Source: Zeimonas sp032027205 (GTDB lineage: Bacteria; Pseudomonadota; Gammaproteobacteria; Burkholderiales; Burkholderiaceae_E). From it: a stretch of 64,000 nt of DNA. The notes beneath the pieces are model-generated. The model was not told where the DNA came from, made no database searches, and saw nothing but the letters and a program-made list of their open reading frames with translations. How positions within the stretch are numbered: the first letter of the stretch is position 1; the number at the start of each line of letters is the position of its first letter. This document shows positions 41,724 to 49,763 of the stretch, in pieces. The translations under genes and the position numbers were made by a program. The stretch is from NCBI GenBank assembly GCA_032027205.1, contig JAVSMN010000001.1, positions 2,607,418 through 2,671,417 on the forward strand, given 5' to 3'.

Positions 41724-42715
41724 TATTCCCCTCGTTGCAGCGCGAGCGTTATCGCCGAGCGCCAATCGGGGAGGGGGCGGTCGAATGCCGCTTCGTATTT
41801 CGACGGGTCGAGCACCGACCAGGGCGGACGTCGTGCCAGACGCCCCGCGGTCTTTTCGTTGGTCGCCTCGATTCGCGGCGCCCTGTCGGGCACGAGAAAG
41901 CCTGCGTCGATCGCTTGCGCGACGAAGGCACGGCCGAATTCGTGCCACGTCGTCTGCCCCCGGCACGACAGGTGATAAATGCCGCTGGCGGGCCGCTGCG
42001 GCGCTTGCACGCTTCCGATCGCCATCACCACCTCGCGCGCGAGCAGCTGGACCGGGTTTGGCACGCCAACGCGGTCGGCGGCCAGTGCAATGGCGCGTCC
42101 GGCATTGTCCGGGTCGAGCAGCGTGGCCGCCAGATTTCGCTCACGGCTCCCATAGAGCCAGCTGATGCGGAATACCCAGTGCGACGGATTCTCGGAGGCG
42201 ATCGCCTTTTCGCCACGCAGCTTGCTTTCGCCGTAAACCGACAGCGGTACTGCCTGGTCGTCTTCTCGATACGGTCGCCGCAATTCGCCGTCGAAAACGA
42301 AATCGGTCGAGAAATGAACGAGGTGCGCGTTTGCGCGTCGTGCGGCTTTCGCCAGTGCGCCGGGCAACTCGGCGTTAATGCGAATCGCTTCGAGCGGTTC
42401 GTGCTCGCAGTGGTCGACGTCGCTCGTCGCGATGCAATTGACGATGACCTCGGGTTTCCACATTTCGATCCATCGCTCGGCGGCCTCGATCGGTTTGCGC
42501 ACGTCGAGCGCCAGCGCGACGCGCGACGGCGCGAAGAGTTCGAGCGCGGGCCCAGCGGACGACGGATCGGTTTCGTGGGCGGATCCGCGTGCGTCCATGC
42601 GCGCGCTCGCGGGGAGTTCGATGCGCGCGCTCGCGTGGAGTTCGATGCGTTTGGCGATCGCCATGCCGAGGCGCCCGGTGGCGCCGAGCAGCAGGACGCG
42701 CCGGGCGACCTTCAC
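41723..42715 (-). CDS. rfbD: dTDP-4-dehydrorhamnose reductase
   Basis: 330 residues; last step to dTDP-L-rhamnose with NAD(P)H. VLLLGATGRLGMAIAKR binds the cofactor, VNCIATSDVDHCEHEP, HFSTDFVFDG and catalytic YGESK are present, as is GIYHLSCRGQTTWHEFG. Start is GTG at 42715, overlapping the rfbC stop by 4 bp (GTGA). Odd feature: after the cofactor motif the protein has a repeated insert, IELHASAR then IELPASAR, from a 24 bp tandem duplication (42598-42645), making the loop after the first strand unusually long. Confidence 0.9.
   Translation of the reverse strand: MKVARRVLLLGATGRLGMAIAKRIELHASARIELPASARMDARGSAHETDPSSAGPALELFAPSRVALALDVRKPIEAAERWIEMWKPEVIVNCIATSDVDHCEHEPLEAIRINAELPGALAKAARRANAHLVHFSTDFVFDGELRRPYREDDQAVPLSVYGESKLRGEKAIASENPSHWVFRISWLYGSRERNLAATLLDPDNAGRAIALAADRVGVPNPVQLLAREVVMAIGSVQAPQRPASGIYHLSCRGQTTWHEFGRAFVAQAIDAGFLVPDRAPRIEATNEKTAGRLARRPPWSVLDPSKYEAAFDRPLPDWRSAITLALQRGE
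42598..42645. repeat. 24 bp tandem duplication inside rfbD
   Basis: Two adjacent 24 bp units (42598-42621 and 42622-42645) differ at a single position and keep the frame, giving two copies of an eight-residue unit (IEL-H/P-ASAR) in RmlD. A third copy begins but diverges after 4 bp. Confidence 0.85.
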
Positions 42716-43281
42716 CGCCGTACGTGCCCGAAATCGGCCGAGTCGAATACCTGCGCCTCGCGCCACCCGGGCGCCGAGCGATCGCGCGCGGAAAGCAGCG
42801 GCTCGCGCCCTTCCAGCGGCCACGCGATCGCGAGCTCGGGCGAATCCCAGCGCAGCACGCGCTCTGCCTGCGCGACGCGCGGTTCGGTCATCGCGTACAG
42901 CACCACGGCGTCGTCGAGCGCCAGAAATCCGTGGGCGAAGCCCGGCGGCACCCACAGCGACTGCAGCGATTCCGCCCGCATCTCGAAGACGAAGCTCTTC
43001 CCGAAGCTCGGGGAGCCCCGCCGCAGGTCGACGATCGCGTCGAAGATGCGTCCCTGCACGACCTGCACGAGCTTGCCCTGCGGCGCTTCGACCTGGTAGT
43101 GCAGGCCGCGCAGCACGCCTCGTCGGCTCGCGCTCAGGTTCTGCTGCACGACGCGCACCTCGCCCGCCTGCGCCCGCAGCGCTTCGATGCGCATCGTCTC
43201 GGCGAGCCAGCCTCGTTCGTCGTGGTGCGCTTCGGAGTCGAACAGCGCCCAGCCGCTCGGAGCGGCGGTGCGGAGTTTCAT
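42712..43281 (-). CDS. rfbC: dTDP-4-dehydrorhamnose 3,5-epimerase
   Basis: 189 residues, cupin fold. Signature LSASRRGVLRGLHYQVEAPQGKLVQVVQG includes the catalytic His in RGLHYQ, followed by VPPGFAHGFLALDDAVVLYAMTE. Converts dTDP-4-keto-6-deoxyglucose to the L-lyxo form used by RmlD. Overlaps rfbB (ATGA) and rfbD (GTGA) by 4 bp each, so rfbB-rfbC-rfbD are tightly coupled on the minus strand. Confidence 0.93.
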   Translation of the reverse strand: MKLRTAAPSGWALFDSEAHHDERGWLAETMRIEALRAQAGEVRVVQQNLSASRRGVLRGLHYQVEAPQGKLVQVVQGRIFDAIVDLRRGSPSFGKSFVFEMRAESLQSLWVPPGFAHGFLALDDAVVLYAMTEPRVAQAERVLRWDSPELAIAWPLEGREPLLSARDRSAPGWREAQVFDSADFGHVRR

Positions 43282-44306
43282 GGCGGGTTCTCGATGCCGA
43301 GGTCGATCGGCGCGAGCCGCGCGCGAACAGCCGCGCGCAGGCCCTCGTCGAGGCTCACCTGCGGCGACCATCCGGTCTCGTGGCGCAGCTTGCGGTCGTC
43401 GAGCGCATAGCGGCGATCGTGTCCGGGGCGGTCGGCCACGAAGCGGATGCGTGTGCCGCGAGCCTCGCTGCCGCCGCCGACATGCGCCGCGCGCTCGACG
43501 TCCACCGCGTCGATCAGGCGTTCGACGAGCTCGCGGTTCGTCACGCTCTGATGCCCTGCCACGTTGTACGTCTCGCCAATGTTGCCTCGCTCGAGCACGG
43601 TTCGCAGCGCCGACACGTGGTCGCTGACGTACAGCCAGTCGCGCACCGCGAGTCCGTCGCCGTACAGCGGCACGGGCTCGTCGGCAAGCAGGCGCTCGAT
43701 CGCCAGCGCGACGAGCTTCTCCGGGTGCTGTCCGGGTCCGTAGGTGTTCGAGCCGCGCGTGACTAGCGTAGGGAGCGCGTGCGTGGCGTGGAAGGCGGCG
43801 ACGAAATGGTCGGCCGCCGCCTTCGAGGCAGCGTAGGGGTTGCGCGGGCGATAGGGCGCGTTCTCGTCGCAGGGCTCGTCGTCGGGTCCGAGCGAGCCGA
43901 ACACCTCGTCGGTGGAGCAGTGCAGGAAGCGGAAGCGGGCGGCTTCGGCGGGGGCAAGTCGGGCGAGGTGCGCACGCGCGGCTTGCAGCAGCACTAGCGT
44001 TCCGAGCGCGTTCGTGCGGCCGAAGACGGCGGCGTCGGCGATCGAGCGATCGACGTGGGTCTCGGCGGCCAGGTGCACGATGGCTCGTGGCCGGTGCTCG
44101 GCGAGCAGGGCGGCGACGAGCGCTGCGTCGCAGACATCGCCGCGCACGAAGCGGTAGCGCGGGTCGGCACTGCGTGCAGCGAGCGCTTCGGGTCGCGCCG
44201 CATAGGTGAGCGCGTCGAGGTTCAGCAGCGGCTCGTCGCCACTCTCGAGCCATTCGACGACGAATCGCGCGCCGATGAAGCCGCAGCCGCCGGTGACGAG
44301 GATCAT
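43278..44306 (-). CDS. rfbB: dTDP-glucose 4,6-dehydratase
   Basis: 342 residues, extended SDR: ILVTGGCGFIGARFVVEWLES, HLAAETHVDRSI (typical of RmlB), FLHCSTDEVFGSLG and catalytic YAASKAAADH, then TRGSNTYGPGQHPEKL. First gene of the minus-strand rfbBCD operon. The usual partner rfbA (glucose-1-phosphate thymidylyltransferase) is not in this window, so dTDP-glucose must come from an enzyme encoded elsewhere. The start lies 51 bp from the operator of the divergent vapBC module 2. Confidence 0.94.
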   Translation of the reverse strand: MILVTGGCGFIGARFVVEWLESGDEPLLNLDALTYAARPEALAARSADPRYRFVRGDVCDAALVAALLAEHRPRAIVHLAAETHVDRSIADAAVFGRTNALGTLVLLQAARAHLARLAPAEAARFRFLHCSTDEVFGSLGPDDEPCDENAPYRPRNPYAASKAAADHFVAAFHATHALPTLVTRGSNTYGPGQHPEKLVALAIERLLADEPVPLYGDGLAVRDWLYVSDHVSALRTVLERGNIGETYNVAGHQSVTNRELVERLIDAVDVERAAHVGGGSEARGTRIRFVADRPGHDRRYALDDRKLRHETGWSPQVSLDEGLRAAVRARLAPIDLGIENPP

Positions 44307-44357
44307 CGGGCGAGAATATCCAAAATCTGGAGGACGGTTGCGCCGTTGATGGTGGTG

Positions 44358-44388
44358 CTCGTGCTACACTCGATCCGTGTAGCACGAG
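44358..44388. promoter_or_regulatory. Palindromic operator/promoter of vapBC module 2
   Basis: CTCGTGCTACAC (44358-44369) and GTGTAGCACGAG (44377-44388) are a perfect 12 bp inverted repeat with a 7 nt spacer. TACACT at 44365-44370, within the left arm, is a plausible -10 box, so a bound repressor would block polymerase directly. The antitoxin ATG is 15 nt after the right arm. The inner TACAC/GTGTA resembles the operator of module 1. Confidence 0.65.
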
Positions 44389-44403
44389 GCGCGATTCTCC
44401 GCA

Positions 44404-44637
44404 ATGAGCAATCTGACCATCACCGTCGATGAAGAGGTGCTCCGGAAGGCGCGCATCCGCGCGCTGGAGCAGGGATCTTCGGTGAACGCCGTGCTTCGGG
44501 AGTTGCTCGAGGCGTATGCCGGCGTGGGCCATTCGCAGGCGGCTGCGGCCGCCGACCTCATCGCCCTCTCGAAGAAGAGCCGATCTCGTCGTGGCGCCCG
44601 GCGTTGGACCCGCGACGAACTGTACGATCGCCGCTGA
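44404..44637 (+). CDS. vapB: RHH-type antitoxin of vapBC module 2
   Basis: 77 residues: MSNLTITVDEEVLRKARIRALEQGSSVNAVLRELLEAYAG is a clear ribbon-helix-helix domain, followed by an Ala-rich helix and a basic/aromatic tail (SRSRRGARRWTRDELYDRR) that would wrap the toxin. Not closely similar to the module 1 antitoxin. Its stop shares one base with the toxin start. Divergent from rfbB, with the operator between. Confidence 0.82.
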   Translation: MSNLTITVDEEVLRKARIRALEQGSSVNAVLRELLEAYAGVGHSQAAAAADLIALSKKSRSRRGARRWTRDELYDRR

Positions 44638-45056
44638 TGCGCACGTTCTTCGACACGAACGTGCTCGTTTATCTGTTCGACGCCGATGCGCCGACGAAGC
44701 AGGCGCGGGCACGCAAGCTCCTCGCGCGCGAGGCAGACGCGGGACGCGCGACATTGAGCACCCAGGTGCTCCAGGAATTCTTCGTCACTGTCACGCGAAA
44801 GCTCGCCGTTCCTCTTGCGGTCGAGGAGGCAGAGCGTATCGTCCGGCGCCTGGCGGATTTCTCGGTCGTGCAGATCGATCCCGGCTTGATTCTGAGCGCG
44901 ATCGCCACGAGCGTTCGCAGCAGTATCTCGTTCGGGGACGCGCTGATCATTCGTTCAGCACAGCAATCCGGAGCCGAAATCCTCTACACGGAAGACCTGC
45001 AGAACGGCCAGAAATTCGACGGTCTCGAGATCGTCGACCCGTTCCGGGAAAGCTGA
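44637..45056 (+). CDS. vapC: VapC-type PIN-domain toxin of module 2, catalytic residues intact
   Basis: 139 residues. Acidic residues of the PIN site are all visible: D6 in FFDTNVLVYLFD, the Glu in STQVLQEFF, Asp in SISFGDALIIRSA and Asp in LYTEDLQNGQ. The C-terminus LEIVDPF is the usual ending. Acts as an RNase against tRNA or rRNA when released from its antitoxin (family knowledge; target unknown). ATG overlaps the antitoxin stop (TGATG). waaA begins 20 bp downstream on the same strand, so read-through is possible. Confidence 0.87.
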   Translation: MRTFFDTNVLVYLFDADAPTKQARARKLLAREADAGRATLSTQVLQEFFVTVTRKLAVPLAVEEAERIVRRLADFSVVQIDPGLILSAIATSVRSSISFGDALIIRSAQQSGAEILYTEDLQNGQKFDGLEIVDPFRES

Positions 45057-45076
45057 AGCGGCCGCTCTCGCGCGAC

Positions 45077-46390
45077 ATGGCACGATGGCTCTACACGATC
45101 GCCTGGTACCTGGCGATGCCGTGGCTGTTCGTGCACCTGCTGTGGCGTTCGCGCCGCCAGCCCGGCTACCGCCATCATCTCGGCGAGCGCTTCGGTGCGC
45201 ATGCGCCGCGCGGTGATCTGCAGCCGCTGATCTGGCTGCACGCCGTGTCGGTGGGCGAGACGAGAGCAGCGCAGCCGCTGGTCGATGCGCTGCTCGCGCG
45301 CTATCCGCACCACGAGCTGCTGATCACGCACATGACGCCCACCGGTCGCGAGGCAGCGGCGGCGCTGTTCTCGCATCCGCGCATCCACCGCGCATACCTG
45401 CCCTACGACTATCCGTTCGCCGTGCGCCGCTTCCTGCGCGCGTGGCGGCCTTCGGTGGGCTTGCTGATGGAAACCGAGTTGTGGCCGAACCTGGTGGCGA
45501 TTGCGCACGCGGAGGGCGTGCGGCTCGCGCTGGTGAACGGGCGACTGTCGGAGCGGTCGCTGCGCAAGGGGCAGCGCTGGGCGCGGCTGATCGAGCCGGC
45601 GCTGGCCACGCTGGACCTGGTGCTGGCGCAGTCGGCCGACGACGCGGGTCGGCTCGCGCAGCTCGGGCGCCCCGACGCGCGCGTGTTGGGCAACCTGAAG
45701 TTCGACGTCGGCGCGGCGCCGAAGCTCGAAGCGCTCGGGCACCAGTGGCGCATCGACTGGCTGGCACACCAACGCGCCGATGGTCTGCCGCGCTTCTGCG
45801 TGGTCGCCGCGAGCACGCGCGACGGAGAGGAGGCGCAGCTGCTCGATGCGTGGGCGTCGGCGCTGAAGCCGCCTTCGCTCGCCAGCCGCTTTCCGCCGCT
45901 GCTCGTGATCGTTCCACGCCACCCGCAGCGTTTCGATGCGGTGGCCACGCTGATCGAGTCGCACGGCTGGCGCTTTGCGCGTCGCAGCCGGATCGCCGAA
46001 GCCGAGCGCTGCGATGCGCAGGTGATCCTCGGCGATTCGATGGGCGAGATGCCGGCGTGGTACGCGTTGGCCGACGTTGCGATCATCGGCGGCTCGCTGC
46101 TGCCCTACGGCGGACAGAACCTGATCGAGGCGTGCGCGGCGGGCGTTCCGGTGATCGTCGGGCCGCACACCTTCAATTTCGCCGAAGCGGCCGAGCGGGC
46201 GATCGACGCCGACGCGGCGATCCGGGTGCCCGACGCGGCGCGCGCGGTGAAGGAGGCGCTCGACGTCGTGCTCGATGCCGAGCGGCGCCAGTCGATGAGT
46301 GATCGTGCGCTCGCTTTTGCGGCGCGCCATCGCGGCGCAACCGATCGCACGATGAGCGCGCTCGAACCGTTGCTGCGCGCCGAGCGCTGA
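45077..46390 (+). CDS. waaA: 3-deoxy-D-manno-octulosonic acid (Kdo) transferase
   Basis: 437 residues. N-terminal membrane anchor (YTIAWYLAMPWLFVHLLWRS), then the Kdo-transferase motifs HAVSVGETRAAQPLVDAL, VGLLMETELWPNL, LVNGRLSERS, LGNLKFDV and CVVAASTRDGEEAQLL, with the C-terminal GGSLLPYGGQNLIEACAAGVPVIVGPHTFNF. Attaches Kdo from CMP-Kdo to lipid A at the inner membrane, essential for LPS. The longer open frame from 44516 is spurious; 45077 gives the family N-terminus. Convergent with tolC. Confidence 0.95.
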   Translation: MARWLYTIAWYLAMPWLFVHLLWRSRRQPGYRHHLGERFGAHAPRGDLQPLIWLHAVSVGETRAAQPLVDALLARYPHHELLITHMTPTGREAAAALFSHPRIHRAYLPYDYPFAVRRFLRAWRPSVGLLMETELWPNLVAIAHAEGVRLALVNGRLSERSLRKGQRWARLIEPALATLDLVLAQSADDAGRLAQLGRPDARVLGNLKFDVGAAPKLEALGHQWRIDWLAHQRADGLPRFCVVAASTRDGEEAQLLDAWASALKPPSLASRFPPLLVIVPRHPQRFDAVATLIESHGWRFARRSRIAEAERCDAQVILGDSMGEMPAWYALADVAIIGGSLLPYGGQNLIEACAAGVPVIVGPHTFNFAEAAERAIDADAAIRVPDAARAVKEALDVVLDAERRQSMSDRALAFAARHRGATDRTMSALEPLLRAER

Positions 46391-46415
46391 GCGGCCGCGC
46401 CCGCGCGGACGGTTC

Positions 46416-47900
46416 TCAGCGCCGAATGGGTGCCTGCGGCGCGTCGCGCCCAGGCCCCTGCGGTGCAGCCGGCGCGGGCGCCTCCGGTGTCGCGGACGCG
46501 GGGGGTGACGAGGTCGTCGGCGGCGGAAGTGGCGTCGCCGAGGGCGACGGGCCCCGCTCCGGCTGTCCCGGGGTCGGCGGGGCGAGCAGCGCGTCGACTG
46601 CCGCCACGTCGTCTTCGCCGAGCGCGCCCGCGGTGGACTTCAACTGCAGCCCGTTGACGATGACGTCGTAGCGCGCGCGCGACAGGTCGCGCCGCGTGCT
46701 GAAGAGCTGCTGCTGCGCGTTGAGCACGTCGATGTTGATGCGCACGCCGACCTGGTAGCCGAGCAGGTTCGATTCGAGCGCAAGCTGGCTCGAACGTTCG
46801 GCGGCTTCGAGCGCGCTCACCTGCGCGAGACTGCTGTTCACGCCGAGGTACGCCTGTCGCGTGGCCTGTTCGATCTGCCGGCGAGTGGTCTCGAGATCGG
46901 ACTGCGAGCGATCGAGCAGCGCCGCCGCTTCGCGCACGCCGGCCTCGATGCCGCCGCCCGTGTATAGCGGTACCGACAACTGCACGCCGACGGTGGCCGA
47001 GTTCGTGCGCAGCCCGATCGTGTTCAGCGCGGCGCTCTCGTTGCGCGCGAGCGAGCCGACGATGTCCACCGATGGATACTTCGCGTAACGGCGGCGCTCG
47101 ATCTCGCGGCGCGCGATCTCGACGTTCACGCGCTGCTGCTGCACGGCGAGGCTGCTGTCGGTGGCTTGCCGGACCCATTCGGCTTCGCTCGCCGGCTGCG
47201 GAGGCTGCAGCAGCACGCCGCGGCGCAGGATGTCGAGTTCGCCGGCGGGCCGGCCGACGAGTTGCGCGAGAAGCGCGCGCTGCACGTCGAGGGCGTTGAT
47301 CGCCGCGATCTCCTGCGCCACCGTGAGATCGAATCGCGCCTGCGCTTCCTGCTGGTCGGTGATCGTCGCGGTGCCGACCTCGAAGTTGCGCTTGGCCGCT
47401 TCGAGCTGCTCGGCGATGGCGCGCTTCTGCGCGCGGATCGTCTCGAGGTTGTCCTGCGCAGCGAGCACGTCGAAGTAGGCGCGAGAGACGCGAAGGATCA
47501 GGTCCTGCTGCGCCTGCGCGTATTGCGCTTCGGCGATGCCGACGGCGAGCTTGCTCTGCTCCCATGCCTGCTGCTCGGGCAGGCTGAGTAGTGGCATCGA
47601 TAGCTGGATCGCGTAGGCCTCCGACGTGAAGCTTCGATCCGGACCGCGATTGGGATCGACATGCACCCGGTTCATTCCCGCGGTGGCTGCGACCGCAGGC
47701 AGCAGTTGCGAGCGCGCCTGCGGAACGCGCTCGCGCGTGGCGTCGAGCTGCGAGCGCGCGGAGGCGACCTGCGCGTCGTTGGCGAGCGCCTCGCGCCAGG
47801 CCTGCATCAGGTCGAACGCGGATGCGGGCAGCGCGGGAGCAGCGAGCACGACGCCCGCGATGGCGTTGGCGAGCGCCTTCACGGCAATCCTGCGCTTCAT
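46416..47900 (-). CDS. tolC: TolC-family outer-membrane efflux protein
   Basis: 494 residues with a signal peptide (MKRRIAVKALANAIAGVVL... cut near ASAFD) and two OEP repeats: LPEQQAWEQSKLAVGIAEAQYAQAQQDLILRVSRAYFDVL in the first and QATRQAYLGVNSSLAQVSALEAAERSSQLAL in the second. Forms the trimeric channel for type I secretion and tripartite efflux. Unusual: a ~60-residue Pro/Ala/Ser/Thr-rich tail (LLAPPTPGQPERGPSPSA onward) after the usual end. Last gene of the TetR-pcm-rhodanese-tolC minus-strand series. Confidence 0.92.
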   Translation of the reverse strand: MKRRIAVKALANAIAGVVLAAPALPASAFDLMQAWREALANDAQVASARSQLDATRERVPQARSQLLPAVAATAGMNRVHVDPNRGPDRSFTSEAYAIQLSMPLLSLPEQQAWEQSKLAVGIAEAQYAQAQQDLILRVSRAYFDVLAAQDNLETIRAQKRAIAEQLEAAKRNFEVGTATITDQQEAQARFDLTVAQEIAAINALDVQRALLAQLVGRPAGELDILRRGVLLQPPQPASEAEWVRQATDSSLAVQQQRVNVEIARREIERRRYAKYPSVDIVGSLARNESAALNTIGLRTNSATVGVQLSVPLYTGGGIEAGVREAAALLDRSQSDLETTRRQIEQATRQAYLGVNSSLAQVSALEAAERSSQLALESNLLGYQVGVRINIDVLNAQQQLFSTRRDLSRARYDVIVNGLQLKSTAGALGEDDVAAVDALLAPPTPGQPERGPSPSATPLPPPTTSSPPASATPEAPAPAAPQGPGRDAPQAPIRR

Positions 47901-47937
47901 CGACCGCTCCAGGGGAACGGCGCGAGCGAACCCGGAA

Positions 47938-48252
47938 TCAGTAGCGAACGACCGTGGAATCGACTTCCCGCGCCCATGCATCGATGCCTCCCGACAGGTT
48001 GTAGACGCGCTCGAAGCCGCGGTGTTGCAGGAACAGCGCGACCTGCGCGCTGCGCGCGCCGTGGTGACAGATGCAGACGATGGTGCGTTGCTGCGGGAGC
48101 TCGTCGATGCGCGACGGAATCTCGCGCATCGGCACGTGCGTCGCGTCGGGGAAGGGGCTGACCGCCACCTCCCAGGCCTCGCGCACGTCGAGCAGCAGCA
48201 GCGGCTCGTCGCCGGGCCAGGAAGCGAGCGAGCGCGGCGCGATCTCCTGCAT
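47938..48252 (-). CDS. Single-domain rhodanese-like protein
   Basis: 104 residues. LLLLDVREAWEVAVSPFPDATHVPM and the active-site loop CICHHGARSAQVALFL place the catalytic Cys in CHHGxRS, followed by YNLSGGIDAWA. Such proteins transfer sulfane sulfur or act as persulfide carriers; substrate unknown. Lies 24 bp after pcm and 37 bp before tolC on the same strand, an arrangement common in betaproteobacteria. Confidence 0.88.
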   Translation of the reverse strand: MQEIAPRSLASWPGDEPLLLLDVREAWEVAVSPFPDATHVPMREIPSRIDELPQQRTIVCICHHGARSAQVALFLQHRGFERVYNLSGGIDAWAREVDSTVVRY

Positions 48253-48276
48253 GCTCGACGAGTGCTGCACTCGGCA

Positions 48277-48942
48277 TCAGAAGCGGAAGCGATCGCGCTG
48301 CGGGAACTCGCGCAGCGGCGGTGCCGCCGTCTCGAACAGCTTCTCGCTGTGGAATTCGCGATCGCCGATGCGCGTGATGCGCTGCGCGCTCATCACCGGC
48401 GGCTCTCCGACGATGGCGATGAGCCGGCCTTCGCGGTTCAGTCGCTGCATCAGCGCGTCGGGGACGAACTGCACGGAGCCCGACAACACGATGACGTCGA
48501 AGCCGCCCTCGGCGGCCATGTCGAGCCCATTGCGATGCTCGACGCTCACGTTGCCCACGCCGGCCTTCTTTAGGTTCGACCGCGCGAAGCGGCAGAGGTC
48601 TTCGCGCAACTCGCAGCTGACGATGTGGCGCGCGAACTGCGCGAGCAGCGCGGCCATGTGCCCCGATCCGGTGCCGATCTCGAGCACCGCATGCACGCGC
48701 TCGGGCAGCACCGCCTGCAGCATGCGCGCTTCGAGCTTCGGCGAGAGCATCGACTCGCCGGTGGCGACGCCGTTGAGCGTCAACGGCAGCTCGAGGTCGC
48801 TGAACGCAAGCGCACGGTACGCGGGCGGCACGAAATCTTCGCGGTGCACGGCGAACAGCGTCTCGAGCACGTCGGGGTCGAGCACGTCCCACGGACGGAT
48901 CTGCTGCTCGACCATGTTGAAACGGGCGCGTTCGAAGTCCAT
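48277..48942 (-). CDS. pcm: Protein-L-isoaspartate O-methyltransferase family
   Basis: 221 residues: NMVEQQIRPWDVLDPDVLETL at the N-terminus and VLEIGTGSGHMAALLAQFA as SAM motif I are typical; the GESMLSPKLEARMLQAV segment corresponds to the substrate-binding region. It repairs isoaspartyl residues in damaged proteins. The classical (I/V)SQPxxVA motif is replaced by LSPKLEARM, so it belongs to the divergent Pcm-like group found next to rhodanese/tolC, and its true substrate may differ. 41 bp after the TetR gene. Confidence 0.82.
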   Translation of the reverse strand: MDFERARFNMVEQQIRPWDVLDPDVLETLFAVHREDFVPPAYRALAFSDLELPLTLNGVATGESMLSPKLEARMLQAVLPERVHAVLEIGTGSGHMAALLAQFARHIVSCELREDLCRFARSNLKKAGVGNVSVEHRNGLDMAAEGGFDVIVLSGSVQFVPDALMQRLNREGRLIAIVGEPPVMSAQRITRIGDREFHSEKLFETAAPPLREFPQRDRFRF

Positions 48943-48983
48943 GAGAGGGGCGGGGGAGAGGGGGAGTGGCGGCATTCTAGCAA

Positions 48984-49655
48984 TCAGGGCTCGCGGGACA
49001 GCGTGCGCAGCACGTAGCCCAGGTGCGTGTGGAGGAAGCGCTCGATCGGGATGTCGAAGTCGGGTGGGCAGCACGGGGTGATCGAGTGTTCCCAGATCGC
49101 CCGCAATACCAGCGGCGACATCCACAAGGGCACCGACGCCTCGACGTCGACGTCGCGGAACTCGCCGAGCGCGATGCCGCGGCGCACGATCGAGCCGAGT
49201 GCGCCCATCACCGGCATGATTACTTCCTGCTGGAAGAAGCGCGCGAGTTCGGGGAAGTTGCCCGATTCGGCGACGACGAGCTTGGCAATGCCGGCGTAGC
49301 GGGTGGCGCCCACCGTCTCCCACCATTTCTCGAAGAAGAGCCGCAGTTGCTCGGCGCAGGGTGCGCCCGAGCTTCGGATTTCGCTGGCGAAGGCGTCGAT
49401 CAGCGGGATGAGGTTCGCGCGCACGACTGCCTTGAGCAGATCTTCCTTGTTCTCGTAGTACAGGTAGAGCGTGCCCTTGCTGACGCCGGCGCGACGCGCA
49501 ACGTCTTCCAGCCTTGTGGCGGCGAAGCCGCGGTCCACGAACAGGTCGAGCGCTGCGTCGAGCAGTTCGCCTGGGCGCGCGTCCTTGCGGCGCACCCAGC
49601 GGCGTTCGGCACGGAGGTCTGGCGCTGGCGCGGGCGAACTTCGGACGGACGACAT
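48984..49655 (-). CDS. TetR/AcrR-family repressor
   Basis: 223 residues. HTH domain LLDAALDLFVDRGFAATRLEDVARRAGVSKGTLYLYYENKEDLLKAVV (~30-78), then a ligand-binding domain of the type found with efflux operons. First gene ahead of pcm, rhodanese and tolC, and the 10 bp palindrome 3 nt before its start (49658-49683) is an obvious autoregulatory operator. It probably senses a toxic compound and controls the TolC channel; the ligand is unknown. Confidence 0.92.
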   Translation of the reverse strand: MSSVRSSPAPAPDLRAERRWVRRKDARPGELLDAALDLFVDRGFAATRLEDVARRAGVSKGTLYLYYENKEDLLKAVVRANLIPLIDAFASEIRSSGAPCAEQLRLFFEKWWETVGATRYAGIAKLVVAESGNFPELARFFQQEVIMPVMGALGSIVRRGIALGEFRDVDVEASVPLWMSPLVLRAIWEHSITPCCPPDFDIPIERFLHTHLGYVLRTLSREP

Positions 49656-49657
49656 CT

Positions 49658-49683
49658 CTTTAATGACCGACGAGTCATTAAAG
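49658..49683. promoter_or_regulatory. TetR operator, perfect inverted repeat
   Basis: CTTTAATGAC (49658-49667) and GTCATTAAAG (49674-49683) are perfectly complementary around CGACGA. It lies directly upstream of the TetR start codon at 49655 and is AT-rich against a GC-rich background, as expected for a promoter/operator. The distance between half-site centres is 16 bp, fitting a TetR dimer. Confidence 0.75.
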
Positions 49684-49763
49684 TGTAGCGCGGACTTGCG
49701 CCGCGCTCAACCCATGTGGCAGAAAGTGTCGAGCGCGCGAGCGACGACGCTCGGCTCGCCGGT

